16,378 nt of DNA from CAZDUZ01 sp964508755 (GTDB taxonomy: Bacteria > Patescibacteriota > Dojkabacteria > SC72 > JAFGCJ01). The DNA is taken from NCBI GenBank assembly GCA_964508755.1, contig CAZDUZ010000022.1, forward strand, positions 1 to 16,378. The letters run 5' to 3'. This document shows positions 1-7,093 of the stretch, piece after piece. Under the pieces are notes generated by a model that was given only the letters and a program-made list of their open reading frames with translations, was not told the DNA's origin and did not search any database. Positions within the stretch are counted from its first letter, which is position 1; every line of letters begins with the position of its first letter. The position numbers and the translations under genes are program-made.

Positions 1-64
1 GACGAATCTTTGAAACTGCACACCGTCAGGGACGAATAGATCATGCACGGATAAGAATTCAACA

Positions 65-99
65 CGGGGTATAGCTCAGTTGGCTAGTCCCGCAGGAAC
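65..99 (+). pseudogene. truncated or chimeric tRNA remnant
   Basis: Positions 65-83 look like the 5' end of a tRNA: an acceptor-like CGGGGTA, then TA, a GCTC D-stem and an AGTTGG D-loop. They match 16 of 19 bases of the start of the intact tRNA-Pro beginning at 100. After the D-loop the sequence jumps to CCCGCAGGAACC, which reads like a T-stem 3' strand plus an acceptor 3' strand. No anticodon arm is present, and the two acceptor halves do not pair with each other. It may be a deletion fusing two adjacent tRNA genes, a decayed copy, or an assembly collapse in a tRNA cluster. Confidence 0.45.
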
Positions 100-175
100 C
101 GGGGTTTGGCGCAGTTGGTAGCGCGCACGGTTTGGGACCGTGAGGTCGTGGGTTCAAGTCCCACAACCCCGACCA
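100..175 (+). tRNA. tRNA-Pro (anticodon UGG)
   Basis: A full cloverleaf can be drawn by hand. The acceptor stem 100-106 pairs with 165-171 (7 bp). The D-arm stem is 109-112/121-124. The anticodon stem 126-130/138-142 encloses the loop TTTGGGA, giving anticodon TGG (proline). The T-arm stem is 148-152/160-164 with loop TTCAAGT. The discriminator is A172 and the CCA end is encoded at 173-175. It lies about 250 bp upstream of the DGR on the same strand. No terminator is evident directly after it. Confidence 0.96.
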
Positions 176-425
176 GTTAAGACGAGACCCTTTGAAAGTA
201 TTGGTAAACAGGTGTTATCAACGTGATACACCTCATGTATCAAAATTATCCAAATTTTACTAAAACCATAATAAATCCCTTCATAACGGTGTTTACTCCG
301 TTCAAGTCCTGTCAGGTTTTGTGTCATCCATCTTGCTTTTTTAGTACAGAATCACCACAAAATTAGGAATCTCCATCGACAAATGGTACTATGAAAACGT
401 TTCTATTCTTTTTTTGAATTAAAAA
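176..425. other. AT-rich spacer between tRNA-Pro and the DGR
   Basis: This 250-bp stretch holds no convincing gene. It contains a small dyad, GATACA-5 nt-TGTATC at 225-241, and a looser one, TAGTAC...GTACTA at 342-391. Neither has a T-run typical of a terminator. I could not find a promoter with good -35 and -10 boxes, although one is expected here for avd. The tRNA 3' end shows no obvious attachment-site duplication in the window. Confidence 0.4.
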
Positions 426-770
426 ATGTACGAAAAACTGCTCATAATTCAAAAGATGTACGACCTTGTCATCTGTATCTATCCTCTCGTTAACCGTATT
501 CCCAAAAGTCACCGGCTGATTTTGGGCCGACAGATAGAAGAGCTTGCGATTTCTATTCTCATTTCTATGATCAGGGCCAATAAAACAAGAGGCCCCAGTA
601 GACAGAAGTTACAGCAACACATATCGGACGATCTGGACTGTTTACGTATTCTTGTGAGGCTGTGCAAGGATTTGCGCTTCATGAGTATTGCTCAATATCG
701 AAACACGGCTGAAAGACTGAACGAAATTGGGAAAATGCTGCACGGATGGAGAAAGGCGAGCAAGAGATAG
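426..770 (+). CDS. avd: DGR accessory variability determinant (Avd-like four-helix bundle)
   Basis: The 114-residue basic, helix-rich protein contains the features I associate with Avd and related four-helix-bundle proteins: an N-terminal LIIQKMYDLVICIYPLVNRIPKS stretch (hydrophobic helix then PK), an LGRQIEE helix, a basic loop, and a C-terminal EIGKMLHGW end. In the Bordetella phage system Avd forms a basic pentamer that binds the reverse transcriptase and the template RNA and is required for adenine-mutagenic cDNA synthesis. Length is close to the family norm of roughly 110-130 residues. The ATG at 426 opens the family-like N-terminus; no clear Shine-Dalgarno site precedes it, only an A-rich leader. 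It lies immediately upstream of TR, the usual position. The function is inferred from family resemblance and context. Confidence 0.9.
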   Translation: MYEKLLIIQKMYDLVICIYPLVNRIPKSHRLILGRQIEELAISILISMIRANKTRGPSRQKLQQHISDDLDCLRILVRLCKDLRFMSIAQYRNTAERLNEIGKMLHGWRKASKR

Positions 771-861
771 GAGTCATCCTCTGATAAAAAAATTATGGAT
801 AGAGCCAAAAATCTTGTTTCAACACTCAGACTCTGGTATGGTGGTAAAAAGGGAAAATCGA

Positions 862-982
862 AACGCGTTTCTTCGTGGCGGCAATTGGAATAATGAAACG
901 AATGCCGGTGCTTTTGCTCTGAATTTGAACAATTCACCAACGAATACGAACAACAATATCGGTTTTCGGTGTGCCAGTGATC
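862..982 (+). repeat. DGR template repeat (TR)
   Basis: This 121-bp non-coding repeat aligns without gaps to 3469-3589. I counted 34 adenines in it; 14 of them differ in VR, whereas only 2 of 87 non-adenine positions differ. In the VR reading frame it is rich in AAT/AAC codons (such as Asn-Trp-Asn-Asn), the codon type DGR templates use so that adenine mutagenesis reaches many amino acids without making stops. The 3' portion, about 959-982, is identical in VR and would serve as the initiation-of-mutagenic-homology segment. It lies between avd and the reverse transcriptase. The 5' edge is uncertain by a few bases. Confidence 0.96.
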
Positions 983-1094
983 AACAAAGTGCCAGGATGG
1001 AGTGGTATGTGTTCAAGGATATATACCCAGTGTCCCAAGATCACCAGGTTTTCTCTTGTCTCACCAAGGATGAGACGAATAAAATGCCTGTATT

Positions 1095-1123
1095 CTTACA
1101 TCTGAAATCTTTGCAGATGTAAG
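1095..1123 (+). repeat. 10-bp perfect hairpin in the DGR spacer
   Basis: CTTACATCTG (1095-1104) and CAGATGTAAG (1114-1123) are exact reverse complements separated by 9 nt. No T-run follows, so it is not a terminator. It lies about 112 nt 3' of TR and is a good candidate structural element of the template RNA. Confidence 0.8.
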
Positions 1124-1146
1124 GTAAGTAGGCACTGTGTACGTGT

Positions 1147-1187
1147 AGGCGGGCTGAAACAATACAATGTCGGCCCGCCTTTTTTTG
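1147..1187 (+). terminator. rho-independent terminator-like hairpin before RT
   Basis: AGGCGGGC (1147-1154) pairs with GCCCGCCT (1173-1180) across an 18-nt loop and is followed by a T-run to 1186. This is an intrinsic terminator by shape. It sits only 14 nt before the RT start codon, so it could define the 3' end of a separate TR RNA and throttle RT expression by read-through. Confidence 0.75.
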
Positions 1188-1200
1188 TAACGGTGATTTT

Positions 1201-2283
1201 ATGTACGACCAGATCTGCGATTTCAACAACCTGCTGACCTCATATAACAAAGCGAGGAAATGCAAGCGATACAAAAGAAGTATTGTACAATTTTCTTTTT
1301 TCCTGGAGAGTAACCTTCTGAAGCTTAGAGATGAACTTGTGTCAGAATGTTATCTTCCATCCACGTACCTATGTTTTACTGTTTCCGATCCGAAGACAAG
1401 AAAGGTTGCAGCCCCTGCATTCCGTGATCGTGTACTACAGCACTCTCTTGTTGCTACGATAGAGCCTCTTTTCGACAGGCAATTTATCTATGATTCGTAT
1501 GCATGTCGAAAGCAGAAGGGAACACACTTTGGGCTGTATCGAATCAAGAAATTTTTGCAGGCTGCTCGGTCAAAATATGGTAAAGAGGCTCCAATTTATT
1601 GTTTGCGTATGGATATTGAGAAATATTTCGCAAGCATATCGTGGGATGTACTCCTTAAAGTAGTTAATAGGACGATTACCTGTTCGCGAACTCAGAAACT
1701 GCTCGAGAAAATAATTACAAAGCATCAATGCATCAATCTCAATGGCAGCTTTATTACTCCACCAAAAGATGTTATAGATCCTGACAGAAGGAGAGGAGTA
1801 CCAATAGGTAACCTTACAAGCCAGCTTTTTGCAAATATCTACCTTAACGAACTTGACCATTATGTAAAAGAGAAACTGAGGGTCAGATGGTATGCTCGTT
1901 ATATGGACGATTTTCTTGTAATACATCCTGATCTCGAGTATTTGCACAATATCAAGAAGGAGATTAAAAGTTTTCTAGGCAGTAGGCTTCATTTAAAACT
2001 TCATCCCAAGAAAGTGATTATTCAGAACGTACATTCTGGGATTCCTTTTGTCGGGTATTTGATTTTTTATGACCATATTCTCGTGAGAGGAAAAACGCTG
2101 TTGCAGATGAGACAGAAGCTTAAGAAGAGACGAACCCAATACGCAGGAAACGATAAAAAGTTGGAGGCAACCTACAGCTCTATCCGCGGTCACTTGACAC
2201 ATGCGAACTCGTATTGGCTACAGAAAAATCTGTTTGACTTTCCAAGCAAGGGCTCTGTTGGAGAACAGCTACGACTACTATAG
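1201..2283 (+). CDS. DGR reverse transcriptase
   Basis: This 360-residue RNA-dependent DNA polymerase copies the TR RNA into adenine-mutated cDNA. Motifs in order: ACRKQKGTH (RT motif 2), LRMDIEKYF with catalytic Asp138, PIGNLTSQ at 201-208 (the DGR-type SQ where group II intron enzymes usually have SP), RYMDDF with catalytic Asp236 and Asp237, then LHPKK and the GIPFVGYLIF block. There is no maturase (X) or HNH endonuclease domain, which also points to a DGR rather than a group II intron. The ATG at 1201 has a weak GGTGA 4 nt upstream and directly follows a terminator-like hairpin. Expression is therefore probably low or by read-through. Length is within the family range. Confidence 0.96.
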   Translation: MYDQICDFNNLLTSYNKARKCKRYKRSIVQFSFFLESNLLKLRDELVSECYLPSTYLCFTVSDPKTRKVAAPAFRDRVLQHSLVATIEPLFDRQFIYDSYACRKQKGTHFGLYRIKKFLQAARSKYGKEAPIYCLRMDIEKYFASISWDVLLKVVNRTITCSRTQKLLEKIITKHQCINLNGSFITPPKDVIDPDRRRGVPIGNLTSQLFANIYLNELDHYVKEKLRVRWYARYMDDFLVIHPDLEYLHNIKKEIKSFLGSRLHLKLHPKKVIIQNVHSGIPFVGYLIFYDHILVRGKTLLQMRQKLKKRRTQYAGNDKKLEATYSSIRGHLTHANSYWLQKNLFDFPSKGSVGEQLRLL

Positions 2284-2326
2284 TTATGGAAATATTTTTG
2301 AACTCCTCTAGTAAGTCAAAATAAAG

Positions 2327-2355
2327 TTGATAAGAGAGGACAACTTTGGTATATT
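2327..2355 (+). promoter_or_regulatory. candidate sigma70-type promoter for target gene
   Basis: TTGATA (2327-2332), a 17-nt spacer and TATATT (2350-2355) make a credible housekeeping promoter. Transcription would start near 2362, about 40 nt before the target ATG, so target and transporter could be expressed independently of the RT. The -35 box overlaps a 7-bp dyad, AAAGTTG...CAACTTT (2323-2347), that could be an operator. Confidence 0.5.
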
Positions 2356-2365
2356 GATAATGAAT

Positions 2366-2386
2366 ACAGGAGTATCCTGTCTTTTT
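2366..2386 (+). terminator. small hairpin with T-run between RT and target
   Basis: ACAGGA-GTA-TCCTGT is a 6-bp hairpin followed by CTTTTT. It could end RT transcripts. Since it lies just downstream of the candidate promoter, it could instead be a 5'-end attenuator or mRNA-stabilising hairpin for the target gene. The stem is short, so its strength is doubtful. Confidence 0.4.
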
Positions 2387-2400
2387 AATATACACTATTT

Positions 2401-5400
2401 ATGAAAATTTCAGATATACTAAGACAAACAAGGCATTTTCTCTTTTATCCACGTTTTCATTTCAGCCGTTTTCAATTTAACCTTGTTGCACTCTTATTCA
2501 TCTGTATTGGTATTGTTGCAGGCTCATACTTTACGCTCTCCAACATTTTTCCTCGCATCTTTGCCTTGAACGATACCACATACCAGTGGACTCTCTCGAC
2601 GGCCACCGCTGGCGACTATACGGTAAGCGAGGTCGGGGGTATCGCGACAGTAGCGGTCGAAGGGACAGAAGAAACCCCAGTAGGAGCACATCCCACTGGT
2701 GGTCAGGTAGGAGCCAATGAACTTTTAAATCCTGATCTTTCCGGCGGAAGTGAAGGGGGTGACGCAGATAATTGGAGTGTGTCCTCTGTCCCACCATCTG
2801 GGTGGGTTGAAGTTCCTAGCAATCCTGACTTTTACGGAGGGGACTATGATGGCAACTTTCTTGTGATGCAGTACGAGGCAAAAGCATGGGACACACAAAC
2901 AAGCACAGTGGTTGCAGATGGCGGATACGCTGCAGGAGCAAACTGGGCTGGAAATAACACACAGACTCGATATGAGGCACGATCAATGGTTGGTGGAAGA
3001 CCTTGGGTATACATTGCTCAGAATCACGGGACTTATTTTGATGCAAATGAAGCGTGTTCTGCCGTAGACATGGGAACAACAAGCGCACATTTGATAAATA
3101 ATAACGAGTGGATGACAATAGCAAGGAATGCCGTGTACATTGATGGCAACTGGACAAACGGAGATGTAGGTAGTGGCGCTCTCTTTAGGGGTAACTCCAA
3201 CTCCTCAGCTTCCATGGACGGAAGCAATCCTCTTTCCGGAATCAACACCAGAACTCTTGTGCTCTCTAACGGTTCAATCGTCTGGGATTTGGCTGGAAAT
3301 GTGTGGGATTGGACTAATGACATTCAACAGACTGCCATTAACACAACCGCTGAATGGGTGGAATGGAATCACGCTAATGTTGCGCCAGGAGCAATAGATC
3401 TTTATGGTCCTCCTGATGGTTATCTGTCAGCGCAGGGAATGGGTCAAATATACGGAGGCGCTTTGAATAACGCGTTTCTTCGTGGCGGCGCTTGGGGTAA
3501 TGCTACGACTGCCGGTGCCTTTGCTCCGAGTTTGAACCTTTCACCAGCGCGTACGAACAACAATTTCGGTTTTCGGTGTGCCAGTGATCCCGTAGACATC
3601 TCGCAATCTTTTTCCTCTAGTTCTGGCCGGCAGGCCAGTGGGGGCACGGAAATTACTATAGGGTCTGTCGCTAACGGTAAAATCATCCAATCCGCAAATG
3701 TTGGAGATACGGCCGTCTATGACTTTTCAGTTTACATCTACAATATGAGTACGGATCCAGTGGGTGGGCTGGTTGATGAGAACGTAGCAGAGCTCTACTA
3801 TAATGGTGATATTCTTACAACAGATTACGATGCTGTTGGAGACGGCTGGTACAAGCTGTCCGGAACATTAACGGGAGCAAATGAATCACGTGAGTATGGG
3901 GTGCAGGTTAAAACAGGAAAAACTGTTATCGTTGATGATTTCACCCTGATCAAGTCGGGTATTTACAGTGTTTATACGAACGATGGCTATTTTAATGCGC
4001 AGGTAAACACATGGGACAATTTGTGCGAGGGAACACTTTCGGGATCTGCATGTACCGTGGATGCAACCCATCAGGGCGCATCTGCGATAAAGTACCAGAT
4101 TTGTACTGCAGATCTAGGCGGTGCATCTGGAGAGGGACAGGGCACTGCATGTGAGACAGGTAATGAGTGGCAGTATTGGGACGGGAGTGCGTGGATATCG
4201 GCTGGTACAGGCGATGGTAACACAGGAGATGAGCTTATGGATCCCGATAGTCCTGTTATGCAACAGCTTTCATCTGTATCTCATAAAATATCGGTAAAAG
4301 CCGTGTTCACGACTGAAAGTGCAGATGTTCCCTATCTGCCTCATATTTCACTTGGACTGACGACCGATACCAACCCGCCCAATGTTGAGGACGGCGGTTA
4401 TAACGCGCATGATATTATAATGACCAGATCAAACGGAGGAACAAGCGTTGCCGAAAATGGGTGGACGAAAGGAGAGTCACCATATTTTACCTGGCAGGAC
4501 GGAGCAGATAATCCCGATGAGAGCGGTGTAAAAGGCTACTGTCTATCTCTGAGCCTAGATACAAACGAAGACGGCATACCTGACAGCGACCCCGAAACAT
4601 CCAAGGGGCTTCTTGGAACAAGCCCTGTTCCCATAACTGGCACTACCTGCGGTTTTATTGTCGAAGATCCGGAAATTGATTTTGCTACAGACTCATATAA
4701 AGGGGATTCATGGCTGGAAAGCTCAAACAAGCCATATATTCTTGCAATCAAGGTGATAGACAACGCCGGAAACGTATTCGACGGAGATTCTGCAATTTTT
4801 CAGTTCAGATTCGACAATATACCGCCAACCAATGTTGCATATATCAATTGTGCATCAGGCTCATTCTCGAATGTGGCTGACATGAATTTTTCGTGGCCAA
4901 CGGGAGAGGTCTCTCCTCCTGCTTCAGATGACGAGAACGCGGGAATCTTGGGGTGGCAGTACCAGATAAATGCCACAGAAAACGACGGCTGGCTTGGAAC
5001 GACAATAGAAGACCTGCTTGGTATCGGAGCATACATTGGGACTGGGGTGTCGTCACGAACACTTACAACGGAGCAGGATTGTCCCGATAGCGAGAACTGC
5101 TCAATAGCAATTGGTTCGAACATTGTGTACTTCCGCAGTGTAGACGCTGCCGGTAATACCTCGTCAGAGGGGACAATACGAACCTGTAACTTGCTGTACG
5201 GAGGATCTGCACCCACATTTGAGACATTGGACACGGTGACAGTTACGCCGGCTACAGCCACTTCAAATTCGTATGCTCTCAGTTGGCCGGAGGCGACTCC
5301 GACAGATGGACAATCTGTAGCCCACTATTACTACATGGTAAATACCTTACCGCCATCTACCCTCGCAACGCTTGAGGGTAACACTGCAACATATATCGAT

Positions 5401-7083
5401 AATGAAACTTCACGAAATGCAGGGACAAAGGCACTGCCGAATGTGAATAAGGGAAGCAATACTGTCTATGTAGTTGCCGTCGATGATGCAGACACACCAA
5501 ATTATTCGCCATCTAATTATATTACCGGAACATTTACTTTAAACTCGACTGATCCTGATAACGTAGGGAATCTTGTAGCAACAGACTCATCAATAAAATC
5601 TCAATCGTTATGGAACGTAACGCTCACCTGGACTGAGCCGGTATATAAAGGAGCCGGAAATTTGACATATCAGGTTTACCGATCTACAGACGGAGTTAAC
5701 TTTACGCTCGTTGGCTCCAGCACAGGATTGTCGTATGTTGATAATACTCCAGAATCAAGACAGTATTTTTACAAAGTCTATACGAAGGATGGGGCAGATG
5801 CTCAAAGTACCGGCACAAACGCAGTAACGATTACGCCAACAGGCAGATGGACTACTCCGCCGGTACTGGACTCGGGTCCGAGTGTGGAAAATGTTACTAC
5901 CAAACGGGCTTCTGTTGTCTGGTCGACAAACCGTACATGCGATTCTAAAGTACAGTACAGCACAGATAGTGGAAAGTATCTGGAGGTAGAACCCAGCAAC
6001 TCAACTCATACCGTATCACATGCTATTCAATTGTCCGGACTTGCTCCGAATACGGTGTACTACTATCGAAGCAAGTGGACGGACGAGGACGGCAATACCG
6101 CAGTAAGTGAAGAAAAAAGCTTTACAACTGCTCCCGCTCCTTCCGTGAAAGACGTTGTCACCAAAAATATAGGCTTAAATTCTGCCATTGTGCAATTCAC
6201 CTCCCAAAACGCATCAGGAGCAAAAATCTACTTTGGTACAACCACGGGTTTTGGCGGTATGAAGGAGGTCTTTACCTCTACCGTGGAATCAACCTATACG
6301 GTTGAACTGACGGCACTAGAGGATGGTACAAAGTATTATTACAGAATCAATACGGTGGATGAAGAAGGGGACGAGTATGAAGGAACTATTCTGGATTTTA
6401 CGACGATGCCGCGACCCAAGATTACGGATGTAGAGTTGCAGGAGGTAAAAAATACTGCACAGCCATCGATTGATGTTTATTGGCAGTCCAACACGGATGT
6501 ATCGTCAATCGTACGGTTTTACCCTATCAATGAAGTAGAAAATGCATACGAGCAAGTTGATCTCGAGTTGATTTCAGGAGAACATTCTATGAGGGTTGTT
6601 GGACTAAAGCCAGAGACCACGTATGGTCTTATTGTCAGAGGTAATGATGTGCAAGGCAACGAGGCTATATCGGACACGCACACGTTTACAACCTCGACAG
6701 ACACCCGTCCACCGGAAATCAAGGGTGCAACAGCAAAAGGTGGCATTGTTTCCTCCGAAATCCAAAGCAATCGGGATCAGAGTGCACAGCTGATAGTATC
6801 TTGGCAAACAGACGAGCCTGCAACCAGCCAGGTGTTTTACGGAGAAGGAGCGACTACAACGTATTCTCAGAAAACACAGAAGATAGATGATTTTGTTTAT
6901 GATCACATTGTTGTCATCAATAACCTGAGACCATCCAGTGTATATCATATCAAGGTTGAATCTGTTGACGATGCCGGAAACACGGGCACGTCCGACAAAA
7001 TAATTACGGTTACACCCAAAACAACAAACAGCGTGATCGAGATGATATTTGGTAGCTTGGCAGATATATTTAGTTTTCTTTAG
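2401..7083 (+). CDS. DGR variable target: giant surface protein with CLec/FGE-like domain and Fn3 stalk
   Basis: The 1560-residue protein has an N-terminal hydrophobic segment at about 26-44 (signal or anchor). An FGE-sulfatase/C-type-lectin-like domain follows at about 137-397, with NEWMTIARN, GNVWDW (299-304), RGGAW (361-365) and GFRCA (390-394). The VR encodes residues 357-396 and the diversified positions are 364, 366, 368, 370, 377, 380, 383, 384 and 389. After it come a possible carbohydrate-binding-like module (about 398-520) and Ig-like segments (about 657-1050). Five Fn3-like modules follow at about 1051-1143, 1148-1243, 1245-1337, 1338-1436 and 1437-1542. A short hydrophobic C-terminal tail ends the protein; there is no LPXTG. 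A role in binding variable ligands at the cell surface is inferred from known DGR targets. Most known VRs are C-terminal, so this internal VR is unusual. No clear Shine-Dalgarno precedes the ATG. Confidence 0.93.
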   Translation: MKISDILRQTRHFLFYPRFHFSRFQFNLVALLFICIGIVAGSYFTLSNIFPRIFALNDTTYQWTLSTATAGDYTVSEVGGIATVAVEGTEETPVGAHPTGGQVGANELLNPDLSGGSEGGDADNWSVSSVPPSGWVEVPSNPDFYGGDYDGNFLVMQYEAKAWDTQTSTVVADGGYAAGANWAGNNTQTRYEARSMVGGRPWVYIAQNHGTYFDANEACSAVDMGTTSAHLINNNEWMTIARNAVYIDGNWTNGDVGSGALFRGNSNSSASMDGSNPLSGINTRTLVLSNGSIVWDLAGNVWDWTNDIQQTAINTTAEWVEWNHANVAPGAIDLYGPPDGYLSAQGMGQIYGGALNNAFLRGGAWGNATTAGAFAPSLNLSPARTNNNFGFRCASDPVDISQSFSSSSGRQASGGTEITIGSVANGKIIQSANVGDTAVYDFSVYIYNMSTDPVGGLVDENVAELYYNGDILTTDYDAVGDGWYKLSGTLTGANESREYGVQVKTGKTVIVDDFTLIKSGIYSVYTNDGYFNAQVNTWDNLCEGTLSGSACTVDATHQGASAIKYQICTADLGGASGEGQGTACETGNEWQYWDGSAWISAGTGDGNTGDELMDPDSPVMQQLSSVSHKISVKAVFTTESADVPYLPHISLGLTTDTNPPNVEDGGYNAHDIIMTRSNGGTSVAENGWTKGESPYFTWQDGADNPDESGVKGYCLSLSLDTNEDGIPDSDPETSKGLLGTSPVPITGTTCGFIVEDPEIDFATDSYKGDSWLESSNKPYILAIKVIDNAGNVFDGDSAIFQFRFDNIPPTNVAYINCASGSFSNVADMNFSWPTGEVSPPASDDENAGILGWQYQINATENDGWLGTTIEDLLGIGAYIGTGVSSRTLTTEQDCPDSENCSIAIGSNIVYFRSVDAAGNTSSEGTIRTCNLLYGGSAPTFETLDTVTVTPATATSNSYALSWPEATPTDGQSVAHYYYMVNTLPPSTLATLEGNTATYIDNETSRNAGTKALPNVNKGSNTVYVVAVDDADTPNYSPSNYITGTFTLNSTDPDNVGNLVATDSSIKSQSLWNVTLTWTEPVYKGAGNLTYQVYRSTDGVNFTLVGSSTGLSYVDNTPESRQYFYKVYTKDGADAQSTGTNAVTITPTGRWTTPPVLDSGPSVENVTTKRASVVWSTNRTCDSKVQYSTDSGKYLEVEPSNSTHTVSHAIQLSGLAPNTVYYYRSKWTDEDGNTAVSEEKSFTTAPAPSVKDVVTKNIGLNSAIVQFTSQNASGAKIYFGTTTGFGGMKEVFTSTVESTYTVELTALEDGTKYYYRINTVDEEGDEYEGTILDFTTMPRPKITDVELQEVKNTAQPSIDVYWQSNTDVSSIVRFYPINEVENAYEQVDLELISGEHSMRVVGLKPETTYGLIVRGNDVQGNEAISDTHTFTTSTDTRPPEIKGATAKGGIVSSEIQSNRDQSAQLIVSWQTDEPATSQVFYGEGATTTYSQKTQKIDDFVYDHIVVINNLRPSSVYHIKVESVDDAGNTGTSDKIITVTPKTTNSVIEMIFGSLADIFSFL
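3469..3589 (+). repeat. DGR variable repeat (VR)
   Basis: This is the diversified counterpart of the TR at 862-982, at a constant offset of 2607 and with no gaps. Adenine changes (TR position): 883 to G, 884 to C, 889 and 890 to G, 896 to C, 897 to T, 902 to C, 923 to G, 931 to C, 932 to T, 940 to G, 943 to C, 944 to G, 958 to T. The only non-adenine changes are T to C at 912 (silent) and 920 (Leu to Pro). Most changes recode Asn codons, yielding Ala, Gly, Thr, Ser, Leu and Arg. No second VR was found in the window. Confidence 0.96.
3623..3638 (+). promoter_or_regulatory. DGR target-site hairpin/cruciform with GRNA loop
   Basis: CTGGCC-GGCA-GGCCAG is a perfect 6-bp stem with a 4-nt loop fitting GRNA, 34 bp after the end of VR and inside the target coding sequence. 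Studied DGRs carry a short-stem, GRNA-loop cruciform just 3' of VR that marks it as the recipient. The sequence after TR has no equivalent, consistent with one-way TR-to-VR transfer. The stem is slightly shorter than the 7-10 bp I recall for studied examples. Confidence 0.75.
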
Positions 7084-7093
7084 TACATAATGA

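Larger units (their letters stand above)
983..1200 (+). ncRNA. DGR template RNA spacer region (TR to RT)
   Basis: This 218-nt stretch separates TR from the reverse transcriptase and has no convincing gene. In the Bordetella phage DGR the spacer just 3' of TR is part of the template RNA, binds RT-Avd and supplies the cDNA priming site. The same role is inferred here. It holds a 10-bp perfect hairpin (1095-1123) and a GC-rich terminator-like hairpin (1147-1187). The exact 5' and 3' ends of the RNA are not visible from sequence. Confidence 0.55.
426..3638 (+). mobile_element. diversity-generating retroelement (DGR) cassette
   Basis: All canonical DGR parts are present on one strand: the accessory gene avd (426-770), the template repeat (862-982), a structured spacer, the reverse transcriptase (1201-2283), and the variable repeat (3469-3589) in the target gene, followed by a hairpin (3623-3638). 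Known DGRs copy TR RNA into cDNA with errors at adenines and write it into VR, diversifying a ligand-binding protein. The order avd-TR-RT-target puts the target last, whereas many DGRs have it first. The TR/VR differences concentrate at template adenines, so the system has been active in this lineage. Whether it is active now cannot be judged from one sequence. Confidence 0.96.

Noticed and set aside
3..74. Possible 3' end of an upstream gene at the left edge
   Set aside because: Two frames stay open briefly (stops at 37-39 and 72-74), but no family is recognisable and one runs into the tRNA remnant.
727..1122. Open frame of 131 codons spanning the TR
   Set aside because: It starts inside avd in another frame and is open mainly because TR mirrors the target coding frame. 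TRs are non-coding templates.
1201..2283. Group II intron or retron reverse transcriptase
   Set aside because: No maturase or HNH domain, no intron RNA domains, no msr/msd pair. The TSQ motif and TR/VR pair identify a DGR RT.
2800..3600. Formylglycine-generating (sulfatase-modifying) enzyme activity in the target
   Set aside because: The fold family is shared, but the domain carries the VR, sits on a stalk protein and has no sulfatase partner nearby. A binding role is much more likely.
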